Source: Mesorhizobium sp. YC-39 (GTDB taxonomy: Bacteria; Pseudomonadota; Alphaproteobacteria; Rhizobiales; Rhizobiaceae). From it: 64,000 nucleotides of DNA. Of this stretch, positions 34,002 through 44,509 are shown in pieces. The notes beneath the pieces were generated by a model. That model had not been told where the DNA came from, made no database searches, and was given only the letters and a program-made list of their open reading frames with translations. Position 1 is the first letter of the stretch. Every line of letters begins with the position of its first letter. The DNA is taken from contig NZ_JAOWPS010000001.1 in NCBI RefSeq assembly GCF_025753795.1, forward strand, positions 868,001 to 932,000, given 5' to 3'. Both the position numbers and the translations under genes were made by a program.

Positions 34002-36734
34002 CTAGGGCTTCCCCGCCATCCCCTTCAGCCGATAGAGCGCTTCCAGCGCCTCCCTCGGCGTCATCTCGTCGGGATTGATCGCGCCCAGCGCCTCACCCAG
34101 CGCATCGTTCCTGGTCGGCTTCGGCGCCTCCCGCTTCAGCGCCACCGAAAACAGCGGCAGGTCGTCGACCAGCCGGTTCGCCTTGCCCGAAACTTCACCG
34201 GCTTCGAGCTGATGCAGCACCTCCTTGGCCCGGCCGACCACGGCTTCCGGCAGGCCGGCCAGCCGCGCCACCTGCACGCCATAGGACCGGTCGGCCGCAC
34301 CCTTGCCGACCTCGTGCAGGAAGACGACGTCGCCTTCCCATTCCTTAACCCGCATGGTGACGTTATGCAGCCGTGGCAGTTTCCCGGCCAGCGCCGTCAT
34401 CTCGTGGAAATGGGTGGCGAAGATCGCCCGGCAGCGGTTCTTTTCGTGCAGATATTCGACCGCCGCCCAGGCAATCGACAGGCCGTCGAAGGTCGCGGTG
34501 CCGCGGCCGATTTCATCCAGGATGACCAGCGCGCGCTCGCCCGCCTGGTTGAGGATCGCCGCCGTCTCGACCATCTCGACCATGAAGGTCGAGCGACCGC
34601 GCGCCAGGTCGTCGGAGGCGCCGACACGCGAAAAAAGCCGGTCGACGACGCCGATATGGGCGGATGTCGCCGGCACGAACGAGCCGGTCTGGGCTAGAAT
34701 GGCGATCAGCGCATTCTGCCTCAGGAAAGTCGACTTGCCGCCCATATTGGGGCCGGTCAGCAGCCAGATCGCGCCGTTTTTCGCATTGCTTTCCGGCGAC
34801 AGGTCGCAATCATTGGCGACGAACGGGCCTTCGCCCGAACGCCGCAGCGCCTGCTCGACCACCGGATGCCGCCCCCCCGAAATCTCGAAGGCAAGGCTTG
34901 CATCCACCATCGGCCGGCACCACGCCTCGCTTTCCGAGAGCAGGGCAAGGGCTGCCGATACGTCGAGCACGGCAAGCGCCTCGGCCCCGGCGCGGATTTT
35001 ATCCGCTTCGCCCACCGCCTCCGCCGTCAGCCGGTCGAAGGCGGCAAGCTCGATGCTCAGCGCCCGGTCGGCGGCATTGGCGATCTTCGATTCCAGCTCG
35101 GCCAGTTCCGTCGTGGTGAAGCGCATGGCGTTGGCCATGGTCTGGCGATGGATGAAGCGCGCCTTCGCCCCGTCGCTGCCGGTCATGATCGAATGGTGGT
35201 TGGCGGTGACCTCGATATAGTATCCCAGCACATTGTTGTGCCGGATTTTCAGTGAGCGGATGCCGGTCTCCTCGATCAGCGAGCGTTCCAGCCCGGCGAT
35301 CACCTTGCGCGATTCGTCGCGCAGCGCCCGCATCTCGTCGAGCTCGCCGTGATAGCCGGAGCGGATGAAGCCACCATCGCGCTTCAGCAGCGGCAACTCT
35401 TCGCCGAGCGCTTGCGTCAGATGGGAGGCCAGCGCATGCGGCAACGCTTCGATCGCCGCCAGCGCCGCCGCCAGCTCCTGGGGCAGGGTGGTTTCTCCAA
35501 ACAGTTCGGCAATGGTGCGCGCCGTCTCGAACCCGGCGCGCAGCGCGCCGAGATCGCGCGGGCCGCCGCGGTTGAGCGCCAGTCTGGACAGCGCGCGCGG
35601 CATGTCGGCGACGCTCTTCAGGCTTGTCCGCACCGTCTGGCAGAGCCGGGTCTCGGAGCGGAAGAACGACACCGAATCCAGCCGTGCGCCGATAGCCGCC
35701 GGGTCGGTCAGCGGCGCCATCAGCCGGTCGGCAAGCAGCCTTGCGCCGCCGCCGGTTACCGTGCGGTCGATCGCCTTGAACAGCGAGCCTTCGCGGCTAC
35801 CGGACAAAGTGCGCAGCAGTTCCAGATTGGCGCGCGTTGCCGGGTCGATGAACAGCGTCGAGCCCTGTTCCTCGCGTTCGGGCCGCGACAGTGGCGGCCG
35901 CTCGGCCTTCTGCGTCTTCTCGACATAGGCGATCGCGCCCGAGATCGCCGACAGCTCGGCGCGCGAAAACGTGCCGAAACTGTCCGGCGTTGCCACCTCG
36001 AAGAAGCGGGCGATGCGCGCCGCCGCCGAGGCCGAATCGAACAGCGAGGGCGGCTGCGGACTGGCGACGCGGCCAAGCACGTCGAACACCGGTTTCAGCT
36101 CGGGGTCGTAAAACACCGGCTCGGCAACGATCAATTCGCGCGGGTCGACGCGGAAGACATCGGCGAGCAGCCGGTCGGCGGTGGTCTCGGCGACACGGAA
36201 GCTGCCGGTCGAGATCTCGATCCAGGCCAGCGCAAAGGAGTGTTCAGCGCCGCCCTTCACCCGCCCCAGCGCCATCAGAAAACTCGATTCCGACGGCGCC
36301 AGCAATTTGTCCTCGGTGATGGTGCCCGGCGTCACCAGCCGCACCACGTCGCGGCGCACCACCGATTTGCCGCCGCGTTTCTTCGCCTCCGCCGGATCCT
36401 CGATCTGCTCGCAGACGGCAACGCGGAACCCTTGGCCGATCAGCTTCTGCAGATAGTCGTCGGCCGCATGCACCGGCACGCCGCACATCGGGATGTCGTG
36501 GCCCTGGTGCTTGCCGCGCTTGGTCAGCACGATGCCCAGCGCCCGGCTCGCCTTTTCGGCGTCGTCGAAGAACAGCTCGTAGAAATCACCCATGCGGTAG
36601 AACAGCAGCGAATCCGGGTTTGCCGCCTTAATCTCGATATACTGTTCCATCATCGGCGTGGGGCCGGCGGCAGCGGCCGGCATCGGCGTCACGGCCGCTG
36701 GGGCGTCGATATCCTTTGGGGTGCGCATATCCAT
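34002..36734 (-). CDS. mutS: DNA mismatch repair protein MutS
   Basis: Mismatch recognition ATPase of 910 aa. The mismatch-binding loop is [11 protein letters not shown] (near residue 50), the connector and core domains follow, and the C-terminal ATPase holds Walker [10 protein letters not shown] (about 658-666), the LDEIGRGT Walker B region and the ATHFHEM motif. A roughly 27-residue unconserved N-terminal extension ([12 protein letters not shown]...) is typical of alphaproteobacterial MutS. It is divergent from the glycosyltransferase gene at 36893. Confidence 0.96.
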   Translation of the reverse strand: MDMRTPKDIDAPAAVTPMPAAAAGPTPMMEQYIEIKAANPDSLLFYRMGDFYELFFDDAEKASRALGIVLTKRGKHQGHDIPMCGVPVHAADDYLQKLIGQGFRVAVCEQIEDPAEAKKRGGKSVVRRDVVRLVTPGTITEDKLLAPSESSFLMALGRVKGGAEHSFALAWIEISTGSFRVAETTADRLLADVFRVDPRELIVAEPVFYDPELKPVFDVLGRVASPQPPSLFDSASAAARIARFFEVATPDSFGTFSRAELSAISGAIAYVEKTQKAERPPLSRPEREEQGSTLFIDPATRANLELLRTLSGSREGSLFKAIDRTVTGGGARLLADRLMAPLTDPAAIGARLDSVSFFRSETRLCQTVRTSLKSVADMPRALSRLALNRGGPRDLGALRAGFETARTIAELFGETTLPQELAAALAAIEALPHALASHLTQALGEELPLLKRDGGFIRSGYHGELDEMRALRDESRKVIAGLERSLIEETGIRSLKIRHNNVLGYYIEVTANHHSIMTGSDGAKARFIHRQTMANAMRFTTTELAELESKIANAADRALSIELAAFDRLTAEAVGEADKIRAGAEALAVLDVSAALALLSESEAWCRPMVDASLAFEISGGRHPVVEQALRRSGEGPFVANDCDLSPESNAKNGAIWLLTGPNMGGKSTFLRQNALIAILAQTGSFVPATSAHIGVVDRLFSRVGASDDLARGRSTFMVEMVETAAILNQAGERALVILDEIGRGTATFDGLSIAWAAVEYLHEKNRCRAIFATHFHEMTALAGKLPRLHNVTMRVKEWEGDVVFLHEVGKGAADRSYGVQVARLAGLPEAVVGRAKEVLHQLEAGEVSGKANRLVDDLPLFSVALKREAPKPTRNDALGEALGAINPDEMTPREALEALYRLKGMAGKP

Positions 36735-36892
36735 GCCATGCTCTAGCAGATGTGGCCGGATGGTTTAATGCCGGCGGATTGAAAAACGGGGGAAACCGCG
36801 ATCGCGAATGCGGCAACGGGCAATGCGCCGACATTGCCTCGCGCCGGAATGCTCAATATTGATCAGATGGGATCGGAGCTTGGGCGGGCGCA

Positions 36893-38080
36893 GTGGACAA
36901 GGACAGGCACGAGACGTTTGAAGAAATGATCGGTCCCGTCGGATCGCCGTTGCAGCGCATGCTGCTCAAGGCAGCGCGCCGCGCCAACCGGACCGCCGAC
37001 AAGCTCAGGCTCTCGGCGCGAAAGCGGTTTCCCTTCATCCTTCCGTCCCGTGGTCCGCTGTCCGACCTCGACGGCGGCATCCAGGTTTCCGTGCATGTGG
37101 TCAGCCGCGACCCTCTGGTGTTGTACATCCCGGTCGGTGGGCCTCGCCCGTTCTATTCCGTCGCCGCCATCGGCCGGCGCCTGGCGTCGCGGCGCGCCGT
37201 ATTCCTGCTGATGCCGAGCTGGACCCTGGAGCGGCCTGCCGTTGTCGACCAGATCGGCCGGGATCTCGCCTGGTATGCCAGGCTTTGCCCTGATCACGAG
37301 GTCATCTTCCTCTGCAACACAGAGGAAGAGCGCCGCCTGATCGCCGCGGTCGGCGGCACAGCCATCTTTTCCAACCACAATCTGATGATATCGGAGGACG
37401 TATTCCGGCCGCTGCCGGACGTGCCGGTCGAGTTCGACGCGGTCTACACCGGCCGCATATCGCACACCAAGCGGCATTATCTCGCCTTCGACGTCGAAAG
37501 GCTGGTCCATATCGCCACGTCGATCGGCGAACTGCCGCCTTCCGGCGCCCGCGCCTTCATCCGCCGCCTGCAGGCGCAATCGCCGCTCCACCACATTGCC
37601 AATCCGATCGTCGACGGCATGACAGCAAGCCTGTCGCAGGAAGAAGTCAATCGCGTCTACAACCAGGCCGCGGTCGGGCTATGCTTGTCAGCGGCGGAAG
37701 GCGCGATGTACTCCAGCATGGAATATCTGATGGCCGGGCTGCCGATCGTCTCGACGCCAAGCCTTGGCGGGCGCGACGTCTTTTTCGACCCGGACTATTG
37801 CCTGATCGCCGAGCCGGAACCCGCGGCAGTCCGGAAAGCCGTAGAGACACTGCGCGACCGCGCCATCGCGCGCGAGGAGATCCGTGCCCGCACGCTGGAA
37901 AAGGTGCGCGCGCAGCGGCTGGAGCTGATGACCTATCTGTCGGCGCTGCTGCGGCGCATGGGCGGCGACGCCCCGCCGCTCTCGCAATGGCCATTTCCCC
38001 CGACCTCTGCGCTGATGCGATGGGCCCCGGTGCGTGACCATGCGCGCGAGCTTTCCGCGCCGGCCTCCTTGACCGACTGA
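36893..38080 (+). CDS. Putative glycosyltransferase (GT-B/family 4-like)
   Basis: Protein of 395 aa. The C-terminal half resembles a GT-B donor-binding domain: VGLCLSAAEGAMYSSMEYLMAGLPIVSTPSLGGR is the E-x7-E-type sugar-nucleotide motif. The N-terminal half (YIPVGGPRPFYSVAAIGRRL) is less typical. A GTG start at 36893 after GGGCGGG is used; ATG 36926 is an alternative. Acceptor and product unknown; no neighbouring polysaccharide genes. Confidence 0.7.
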   Translation: MDKDRHETFEEMIGPVGSPLQRMLLKAARRANRTADKLRLSARKRFPFILPSRGPLSDLDGGIQVSVHVVSRDPLVLYIPVGGPRPFYSVAAIGRRLASRRAVFLLMPSWTLERPAVVDQIGRDLAWYARLCPDHEVIFLCNTEEERRLIAAVGGTAIFSNHNLMISEDVFRPLPDVPVEFDAVYTGRISHTKRHYLAFDVERLVHIATSIGELPPSGARAFIRRLQAQSPLHHIANPIVDGMTASLSQEEVNRVYNQAAVGLCLSAAEGAMYSSMEYLMAGLPIVSTPSLGGRDVFFDPDYCLIAEPEPAAVRKAVETLRDRAIAREEIRARTLEKVRAQRLELMTYLSALLRRMGGDAPPLSQWPFPPTSALMRWAPVRDHARELSAPASLTD

Positions 38081-38213
38081 GCCTGAGAGTGCGCACGACC
38101 GCGATTCCGCACCGCTTGGCGGTTTACAGCGGCGGCGTGTGGCCTTAATTCGGAACTCCACAAAAAGCACCCGTCTCAAGCGGTGCTGCACCGGCGAGGA
38201 AATCGAAAGCATC

Positions 38214-40493
38214 ATGGCCAGGAAAACCGAAAACAACGGCCCCTCCGTCAGCGCCCAGGAGGCGCTTGAATTCCACGCCATGGGCCGGCCCGGCAAGCTG
38301 GAGATCGTCGCCACCAAGCCGATGGCGACGCAGCGCGATTTGAGCCTCGCCTATTCGCCGGGCGTCGCGGTGCCTGTCCTTGCCATCGCCGAGGACCCAA
38401 GCCGCGCTTTCGACTACACCACGCGAGGCAACATGGTCGCCGTCATTTCCAACGGCACCGCCATCCTCGGCCTCGGCAATCTCGGCGCGCTGGCCTCCAA
38501 GCCGGTCATGGAAGGCAAGGCGGTGCTGTTCAAGCGCTTCGCCGACGTCGATTCCATCGATCTCGAGGTTGATACCGAGGATGCCGACGAATTCATCAAC
38601 TGCGTGCGCTATCTCGGCCCTTCCTTCGGCGGCATCAACCTTGAGGACATCAAGGCGCCGGAATGCTTCATCATCGAGCAGCGCCTGCGCGAATTGATGG
38701 ATATTCCGGTCTTTCATGACGATCAGCACGGCACCGCCATCATCTCTGCCGCCGGCCTGATCAACGCGCTCGAAGTCACCGGCCGCGACATGAAGACCAC
38801 CAGAATGGTCTGCAACGGCGCGGGTGCGGCCGGCATCGCCTGCATCGAATTGATGAAGGCGATGGGCTTCGCGCCCGAGAACATCATCCTGTGCGACACC
38901 AAGGGCGTGGTCTTCCAGGGCCGCACCGAAGGCATGAACCAGTGGAAATCTGCGCATGCGGTCAAGACCGAGGCGCGCTCGCTGGCCGAGGCGCTCGACG
39001 GTGCCGATGTCTTCCTCGGCCTTTCCGCCAAGGGCGCGCTGACCACCAAAATGGTGCAGTCGATGGCCAGGAACCCGATCATCTTCGCCATGGCCAATCC
39101 CGATCCGGAGATCACGCCGGAGGAAGTGGCCAAAATCCGCACCGACGCCATCATGGCCACCGGCCGTTCGGACTATCCGAACCAGGTCAACAATGTGCTC
39201 GGCTTCCCCTACATCTTCCGCGGCGCGCTGGATGTGCGCGCCACCACCATCAATGACGACATGAAGATCGCCGCGGCACGCGCTCTCGCCGAACTGGCGC
39301 GTCAGGACGTGCCCGACGACGTCGCCGCCGCCTATCAGGGCAACCGGCCGAAATTCGGCCCCAGTTACATAATTCCGGTGCCGTTCGACCCGCGCCTCAT
39401 CTCGGCCATCCCGCTTGCGGTGGCCAGGGCCGCGATGGATAGCGGCGTCGCCCGCAAACCGATCCTCGATCTCGACCGCTACGCGCAGGAGCTGTCGGCC
39501 CGCCGCGACCCGATCGCCTCGACGCTGCAGCGCATCTACGATCGTGTGCGCCGCCAGCCCAAGCGCATCGTCTTCGCCGAGGGCGAGGAGGAGCAGGTCA
39601 TGCGCGCCGCTGTCTCCTATGTGAACCAGCGGCTCGGCACCGCCATCCTGCTCGGCCGCGACGACGTCATCAAGGAGAACGCCAGGCATGCCGGCATCGA
39701 TCTCAACAAGCAGGGCATCGAGATCATCAACGCCAGGCTGTCGCGCCGCAACGGCGTCTACACCGACTATCTCTACGAGCGCATGCAGCGCAAAGGCTTC
39801 CTGTTCCGCGACTGCCAGCGCCTGATCAACAACGACCGCAATCATTTCGCTGCCTGCATGGTGGCGCTGGGCGATGCCGACGGCATCGTCACCGGCGTCA
39901 CCCGCAACTATTCGACCGCGCTCGACGACATCCGCCGCGTCATCGACGCCAAGCCCGGTCACCGCGTCATCGGCGCCTCGATCGTGCTGGCGAGAGGCCG
40001 CACCGTGATCGTCGCCGATACCGCCGTGCACGACATGCCGAATGCCGAGCAAATCGCCGACATCGCCGAGGAGGCCGCCGGCTTTGCCCGCCGCATGGGC
40101 TACGAGCCAAGACTCGCCATGCTCGCCTATTCGACCTTCGGCCACCCGCAGGGCGAGCGCTCCGAACGCGTCCAGGAAGCGGTGCGCATCCTCGACAAAA
40201 GGCGCGTCGATTTCGAATATGACGGCGAGATGGCCGCCGACGTGGCGCTCAATGCGCGCGCCATGGCGCAATATCCGTTCATCAGGCTTACCGGCCCTGC
40301 CAATGTGCTGATCATGCCGGCCTTCCACTCGGCCTCGATCTCGACCAAGATGCTGCAGGAACTCGGCGGCTCGACCGTCATCGGCCCGCTGCTGGTCGGC
40401 TTGAACAAGCCGGTGCAGATCGTCTCGCTGAATGCCAAGGACAGCGACATTGTGAATATGGCCGCCATCGCGGCGTATACTGCAGGGGCCTGA
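38214..40493 (+). CDS. Malic enzyme with phosphotransacetylase-like C-terminal domain
   Basis: Oxidative decarboxylation of malate to pyruvate. 759 aa in two parts: a malic enzyme domain (residues about 20-430; [35 protein letters not shown] and the Rossmann loop GAGAAGIA) and a phosphotransacetylase-like domain (about 440-759) that lacks a shown transferase role and is typical of rhizobial Dme/Tme enzymes. Whether it prefers NAD (Dme, needed for symbiosis) or NADP (Tme) is not decided by what I can see. The ATG at 38214 starts the conserved MARKTENNG; upstream codons are probably untranslated. Confidence 0.93.
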   Translation: MARKTENNGPSVSAQEALEFHAMGRPGKLEIVATKPMATQRDLSLAYSPGVAVPVLAIAEDPSRAFDYTTRGNMVAVISNGTAILGLGNLGALASKPVMEGKAVLFKRFADVDSIDLEVDTEDADEFINCVRYLGPSFGGINLEDIKAPECFIIEQRLRELMDIPVFHDDQHGTAIISAAGLINALEVTGRDMKTTRMVCNGAGAAGIACIELMKAMGFAPENIILCDTKGVVFQGRTEGMNQWKSAHAVKTEARSLAEALDGADVFLGLSAKGALTTKMVQSMARNPIIFAMANPDPEITPEEVAKIRTDAIMATGRSDYPNQVNNVLGFPYIFRGALDVRATTINDDMKIAAARALAELARQDVPDDVAAAYQGNRPKFGPSYIIPVPFDPRLISAIPLAVARAAMDSGVARKPILDLDRYAQELSARRDPIASTLQRIYDRVRRQPKRIVFAEGEEEQVMRAAVSYVNQRLGTAILLGRDDVIKENARHAGIDLNKQGIEIINARLSRRNGVYTDYLYERMQRKGFLFRDCQRLINNDRNHFAACMVALGDADGIVTGVTRNYSTALDDIRRVIDAKPGHRVIGASIVLARGRTVIVADTAVHDMPNAEQIADIAEEAAGFARRMGYEPRLAMLAYSTFGHPQGERSERVQEAVRILDKRRVDFEYDGEMAADVALNARAMAQYPFIRLTGPANVLIMPAFHSASISTKMLQELGGSTVIGPLLVGLNKPVQIVSLNAKDSDIVNMAAIAAYTAGA

Positions 40494-40519
40494 CCGAAGT
40501 TCGCATCGCGGACAAAAAA

Positions 40520-40544
40520 GCCTTCCCCCGCATGCGGGGGAAGG
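40520..40544 (-). terminator. Rho-independent terminator of the His-rich protein gene
   Basis: Perfect hairpin GCCTTCCCCC-GCATG-CGGGGGAAGGC followed, on the minus strand, by TTTTTT. It lies 25 bp past the stop at 40569 and also marks the end of the convergent malic enzyme gene. Confidence 0.8.
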
Positions 40545-40568
40545 CCAGATAGATGGCGATGGGACAGC

Positions 40569-41246
40569 TTATTCCCAGCCGCGGCAGCTCTGATAGGCAT
40601 GCCGCCAGTAGCGCCAGCCGGTCGTCTTCCATTTCCAGAATTCATAGCCGCAGCCACCGTGATCGGAAGCGACGATCGTCACACCGCCCCAGAACCAGGA
40701 GCCATGCTTGTTGTGGCCATGGTGATTGCCGTGGTGGCCGTCATGGTCCTTGCCAGGTTTGCATCCGAACACCTTGCAATGCAGCTTGGGTCTATGCTTG
40801 AGGATCGGTGGCTTGGCTTTGCAGCCAGTCACCGCGCAGTTGAGTTTCCCCGTCATCTTGGGGCGAATCTTGTCGCCAAAGAGCGGCAGTTTGTCTGTCG
40901 GCCTGAGGGTTTCGCTGCGTCGGGCGAGGCGATACTGCGGCGGCGCCGAGTTCTGCTTCACCGCCTGTGAAATACCCTGTTTCATCTTGAACTTGCCATC
41001 TTCGGCGCGGGCGCCGTCGGTAACGGCCATGGCCCCGATGATCGTCGCCAGCAGCAGGACGATGCCGGCGAGGCGACGTTCGATCCTGAACATCGATGTC
41101 AGGCGCGCCATGCCTTTGGCGGGTGCGGCCGATCTTTCCTGACGGGTGCGTGCCATGGCGCCGGTGTACAGCTTCTCATGCTGCGTCGGCGTCAACACGC
41201 CGGGATCGACGCCGCTGAAAGCGTCGACTGTTACGGGAGTAAACAT
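40569..41246 (-). CDS. Hypothetical His/Cys-rich membrane or exported protein
   Basis: Protein of 225 aa, no family recognised. A hydrophobic segment (about residues 58-78, LAGIVLLLATIIGAMAVTDG) looks like a signal sequence or anchor ending near ARAEDG. After it come two repeats of C-x4-C type (NCAVTGCK and HCKVFGCK), a histidine-rich stretch (DHDGHHGNHHGHNKHGS) and a tryptophan/cysteine-rich tail. Metal binding or redox interaction is possible. The ATG at 41246 has AGGA eight bases upstream; starting at 41111 or 41093 would give a conventional signal peptide but lacks a ribosome-binding site. Confidence 0.65.
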   Translation of the reverse strand: MFTPVTVDAFSGVDPGVLTPTQHEKLYTGAMARTRQERSAAPAKGMARLTSMFRIERRLAGIVLLLATIIGAMAVTDGARAEDGKFKMKQGISQAVKQNSAPPQYRLARRSETLRPTDKLPLFGDKIRPKMTGKLNCAVTGCKAKPPILKHRPKLHCKVFGCKPGKDHDGHHGNHHGHNKHGSWFWGGVTIVASDHGGCGYEFWKWKTTGWRYWRHAYQSCRGWE

Positions 41247-41458
41247 CTTTCTGATCCTTCAGTTGGTTGGCGGCCTCGGCCGCGGAGCCGTCCCGTCGGG
41301 TTCGCTCCATGGCGCGGTTTTTCGCCCCCGGCTGTTTCGGACGAATGCCGAAATCCGACTGAAGTGTTTCAATTGTTGCGGTTCGCCCGTCCGGTGCGAC
41401 GGCAAAACCCGCCGCCGCTATGCGGCGACATCCACCATCAAGGCGGAGGTAAAAATCG

Positions 41459-42451
41459 CTAAATCAACCCCGCCTGCTCGGCCTCGCGGCGCAGATTCTG
41501 CCGCGGCCTTGGGCCGATCTGCTGGATGACCAGTCCGGCGGCCAGTGAGCCGAGATCGCCGCACGCCTTCAGGTTGCGGCCTTGCGTGTAGCCGTAGAGG
41601 AAACCGGCGGCATAGAGGTCGCCGGCGCCTGTCGTGTCGACCAGTTCCCTGATCTTCGTCGCCTGTATGGTGACGGTCTCGTCGCCGCGCACGATCACAG
41701 AGCCCTTTTCCGAGCGGGTGACGGCGGCGATCTTGCAGTCCTTGCGGATCTGCGCCAGCGCCTCGTCAAAGGAGGCGGTCTGGTAGAGCGACTTGATCTC
41801 GTGGCTGTTGGCAAAGACGATGTCGACCGTGCCCGAGCGCATCAGGTCGAGGAACTCGTCGCGGTAGCGGTCGACGCAGAACGAATCCGACAGCGTCATC
41901 GACACTTCGCGGCCGGCGGCGTGCGCCAGCTTCGCCGTCTGCCGGATCGCTTCCTTGGCGCGCGGCGGGTCCCACAGATAGCCCTCGAAATAGGTGACCG
42001 CAGCACCGGAAGCCTTGTCGGCCTCGACATCCTCCGGTCCAAGCTCGACGCAGGCGCCGAGATAGGTGTTCATCGAGCGCTCGCCGTCGGGGGTGACGAA
42101 GATCATCGAGCGTGCCGTCGGCGGTTCGCCCTGAAGCGGCCTGGTGTCGAAGGCGACGCCTTGCGCCTGGATGTCGTGGGCGTAAATCTCGCCGAGCGGG
42201 TCGTTGGAGACCTTGCCGAAGAAGGCGGCGCGGCCGCCGAAGGAGGCGACGCCCGCCGCCGTGTTGCCGGCGCTGCCGCCGGAGGCTTCGATCGCCGGGC
42301 CCATGCGGCTGTAGAGCAGTTCGGCGCGCTGGGTGTCGATGAGGTTCATCGCGCCCTTGATGATGCCGTTCGTTTCCAGGAACGCCTCGTCGCATTGGGC
42401 GATGATGTCGACAATGGCATTTCCGATGCAAAGCACGTCATAGTCCGGCAT
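41459..42451 (-). CDS. PfkB-family carbohydrate/nucleoside kinase (adenosine kinase-like)
   Basis: Ribokinase-fold kinase of 330 aa. The N-terminal motif is GGSAGNTAAGVASFGGRAAFFGKV, and the catalytic DTTGAGD contains the general-base aspartate and the anion-hole glycines. Annotated in relatives as adenosine kinase (adenosine to AMP), but PfkB substrates are hard to assign. The start at 42451 has GGAG at good spacing; an ATG five codons earlier is possible. Confidence 0.88.
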   Translation of the reverse strand: MPDYDVLCIGNAIVDIIAQCDEAFLETNGIIKGAMNLIDTQRAELLYSRMGPAIEASGGSAGNTAAGVASFGGRAAFFGKVSNDPLGEIYAHDIQAQGVAFDTRPLQGEPPTARSMIFVTPDGERSMNTYLGACVELGPEDVEADKASGAAVTYFEGYLWDPPRAKEAIRQTAKLAHAAGREVSMTLSDSFCVDRYRDEFLDLMRSGTVDIVFANSHEIKSLYQTASFDEALAQIRKDCKIAAVTRSEKGSVIVRGDETVTIQATKIRELVDTTGAGDLYAAGFLYGYTQGRNLKACGDLGSLAAGLVIQQIGPRPRQNLRREAEQAGLI

Positions 42452-42766
42452 CAATATCTCCGCCAAAAACCCACCGGCTTTCTGCCACGCCGGCCGCAGG
42501 CGGGTCTAGCGATTTGCCGCAACTTTGCCTACCCCGAAAATCATCGCGACGGCCTTGGCAGCGATCCGCTGCTGCAGCCATCGCATCGAACTGGACCAAA
42601 TCAGTCGCCACACTGACGACTATGGTTGCATCCACATCGAAACATTTTCGGTTGGTCATCAGCTAGAAGCATGATCCCGAAAAGTTGCAGACTTTTCGGA
42701 CAAGATCATGCGAACAAAGACCTAGAAGCAGATCCAATCGAAGTTTGTCGAAGGCGCTGATAAGCA
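42452..42766. repeat. Intergenic region with module-A hairpin repeat, copy 6
   Basis: Between the divergent PfkB and DMT genes. The hairpin GCATGATCCCGAAAAGT-TGCAG-ACTTTTCGG, then GATCATGC, lies at 42669-42711. The rest of the region shows no gene. Confidence 0.75.
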
Positions 42767-43669
42767 ATGCCAGAAAAGATCAACATGACGACGGAACTGG
42801 CCTTGCTCGGCGTGCTGGCCGTTCTGTGGGGCGCGTCCTATTCCTTCATCAAGGTCGGCGTCGAGACGATTCCCCCGGTGACCTTCATCGCGGGACGGAC
42901 CCTGATCGCCGGCGGCATCCTGCTGGCGCTCCTCCGCTGGCGCGGCCTCGCCATGCCGAGGGACGCGGCAAGCTGGCGCCGGTTCATGTTTCAGGCCTGC
43001 CTGAACAGCGTCGTGCCGTTTACGCTGATTGCCGCCGCCGAGCGCTCCATCGATGCGGGTCTTGCCACCATCCTCAATGCGACGTCGCCGATCTTCACCT
43101 TCCTCATGACCGCGCTCATCACCCGCCACGAGCCCGTGACCACGCGCAAACTGTTCGGCGTCGGGGCGGGCATCGCGGGCATATGCCTCATCGTCGGCAC
43201 CCAGGCGCTGGGCGGTCTTGGCCATCAGCTCTGGGCGCAGCTTGCCGTCATCGCTGCCACCGTCAGCTACGCGGGTGCCGCTATTTTCGGGCGCAACTTC
43301 AGGGGTCTCGACCCCATGGTGCCGGCCGCCGGCTCGATGATTTGCGGCGCAGCGATCCTCATACCGCTGAGCCTGGTTTTCGACCGGCCTTGGACACTCT
43401 CGCCGTCGACGGCCTCGATCCTTGCGCTGCTTGGACTTTCAGTGTTTTCAACCGCGCTCGCCTTCTCGATCTTTTTCCGCCTCATCCACACGCTGGGCTC
43501 GGTCGGCACCACCTCGCAAGCCTATCTGCGCGTGCCGATCGGCGTCGGCATCGGCGCCGTCTTCCTCGGTGAGAGCCTCGGCTCAACAGCTTGGCTCGGC
43601 ATGGCCTTCGTCGTCGCCGGCGTGGCGGCCATGACCATCCCCGCCCGGCAGACACGCCTTGCGCAATAG
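42767..43669 (+). CDS. EamA/DMT family transporter
   Basis: Ten-helix inner-membrane transporter of 300 aa in two EamA repeats (about 8-140 and 150-290). Landmarks are VLAVLWGASYSFIKVGVETI, RTLIAGGILLAL and ALAFSIFFRLIHTLGSVGTTSQAYL. Probably an amino-acid or metabolite exporter; substrate unknown. Start at 42767 or an ATG six codons further in; neither ribosome-binding site is strong. Confidence 0.9.
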   Translation: MPEKINMTTELALLGVLAVLWGASYSFIKVGVETIPPVTFIAGRTLIAGGILLALLRWRGLAMPRDAASWRRFMFQACLNSVVPFTLIAAAERSIDAGLATILNATSPIFTFLMTALITRHEPVTTRKLFGVGAGIAGICLIVGTQALGGLGHQLWAQLAVIAATVSYAGAAIFGRNFRGLDPMVPAAGSMICGAAILIPLSLVFDRPWTLSPSTASILALLGLSVFSTALAFSIFFRLIHTLGSVGTTSQAYLRVPIGVGIGAVFLGESLGSTAWLGMAFVVAGVAAMTIPARQTRLAQ

Positions 43670-43738
43670 ATAGAAGGTTGCACCTGCCACCAAGCCTGCC
43701 TATCTCGGGAACGTCTTTCTCGATGAGGGGTTGGAGAC

Positions 43739-44509
43739 GTGATTCTCGACGCCGCCCGTGCCGCCATTAGCCGGCTGTTCTCGCCCGAATTCCGCTCGGT
43801 GTTCATCAAGACGCTGGGGCTGACCTTGCTGGCGCTGGTGGCCTTGTGGTTCGGGTTGACAAGCCTTGTCGAATGGCTGGCCCTGCCGTGGCTTGAGACA
43901 CTGATACCCGGCCTGCCGTCCTGGGCCGGCTGGCTGGGCGGCATCATCGCCGCTATCGCTCTTGCCTTCGGGATGGCGCTGCTCATCGCGCCGGCGACGG
44001 CGATCGTTGCCGGCCTGTTCCTCGACGATGTCGCCGAAGTGGTCGAGCGCACCGACTATCCCCGCGATCCACCCGGACGCGCCATGCCAGCGCTGCGCTC
44101 GCTGGTGCTGGCGATAAAATTCTTCGGCGTCGTCATAGCAGGCAATATCGTCGCTCTGCTGCTCCTTCTGGTGCCGGGCATCAACATCGCCGCCTTCTTC
44201 ATCGTCAACGGCTATCTGCTCGGGCGCGAGTTCTTCGAATTCGCCGCCATGCGCTTTCGCCCGGAGGCCGAAGCCAGGGCCTTGCGCAGGAAATATGCCG
44301 GCACGGTATTCCTGGCCGGGCTGCTTATCGCTGCCTTCCTCGCCGTGCCGCTGCTCAACCTTGTGACGCCGCTTTTCGCCGCCGCCTTGATGGTGCATCT
44401 GCACAAGGCGATTTCCGCGCGGGAGGGGCTGAGTACCATTCAAAGCAGCAGAAAGCCGCGCCCCAGCTCGTCGTCGGGCTCGACGATGAATTCGGCCCGG
44501 CCCGAGTAA
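43739..44509 (+). CDS. EI24/CysZ-like membrane protein
   Basis: Protein of 256 aa with four to five membrane segments and the EI24 (CysZ-like) pattern: ISRLFSPEFRSVF, FLDDVAEVVERTDYP, NGYLLGREFFEFAAMR. CysZ supports sulfate uptake in other bacteria, but the family also contains proteins of unknown role. The GTG start follows GGAG. Its last 70 bp overlap the tail of the convergent proline-racemase-family gene. Confidence 0.85.
   Translation: MILDAARAAISRLFSPEFRSVFIKTLGLTLLALVALWFGLTSLVEWLALPWLETLIPGLPSWAGWLGGIIAAIALAFGMALLIAPATAIVAGLFLDDVAEVVERTDYPRDPPGRAMPALRSLVLAIKFFGVVIAGNIVALLLLLVPGINIAAFFIVNGYLLGREFFEFAAMRFRPEAEARALRRKYAGTVFLAGLLIAAFLAVPLLNLVTPLFAAALMVHLHKAISAREGLSTIQSSRKPRPSSSSGSTMNSARPE

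Noticed and set aside
38145..40328. Very long open frame on the minus strand opposite the malic enzyme gene (also similar ones opposite murJ, glnD and mutS)
   Set aside because: High-G+C codon structure gives long antisense frames; these lack recognisable domains and a ribosome-binding site and are biased to charged, low-complexity residues, while the opposite strand encodes clear families.
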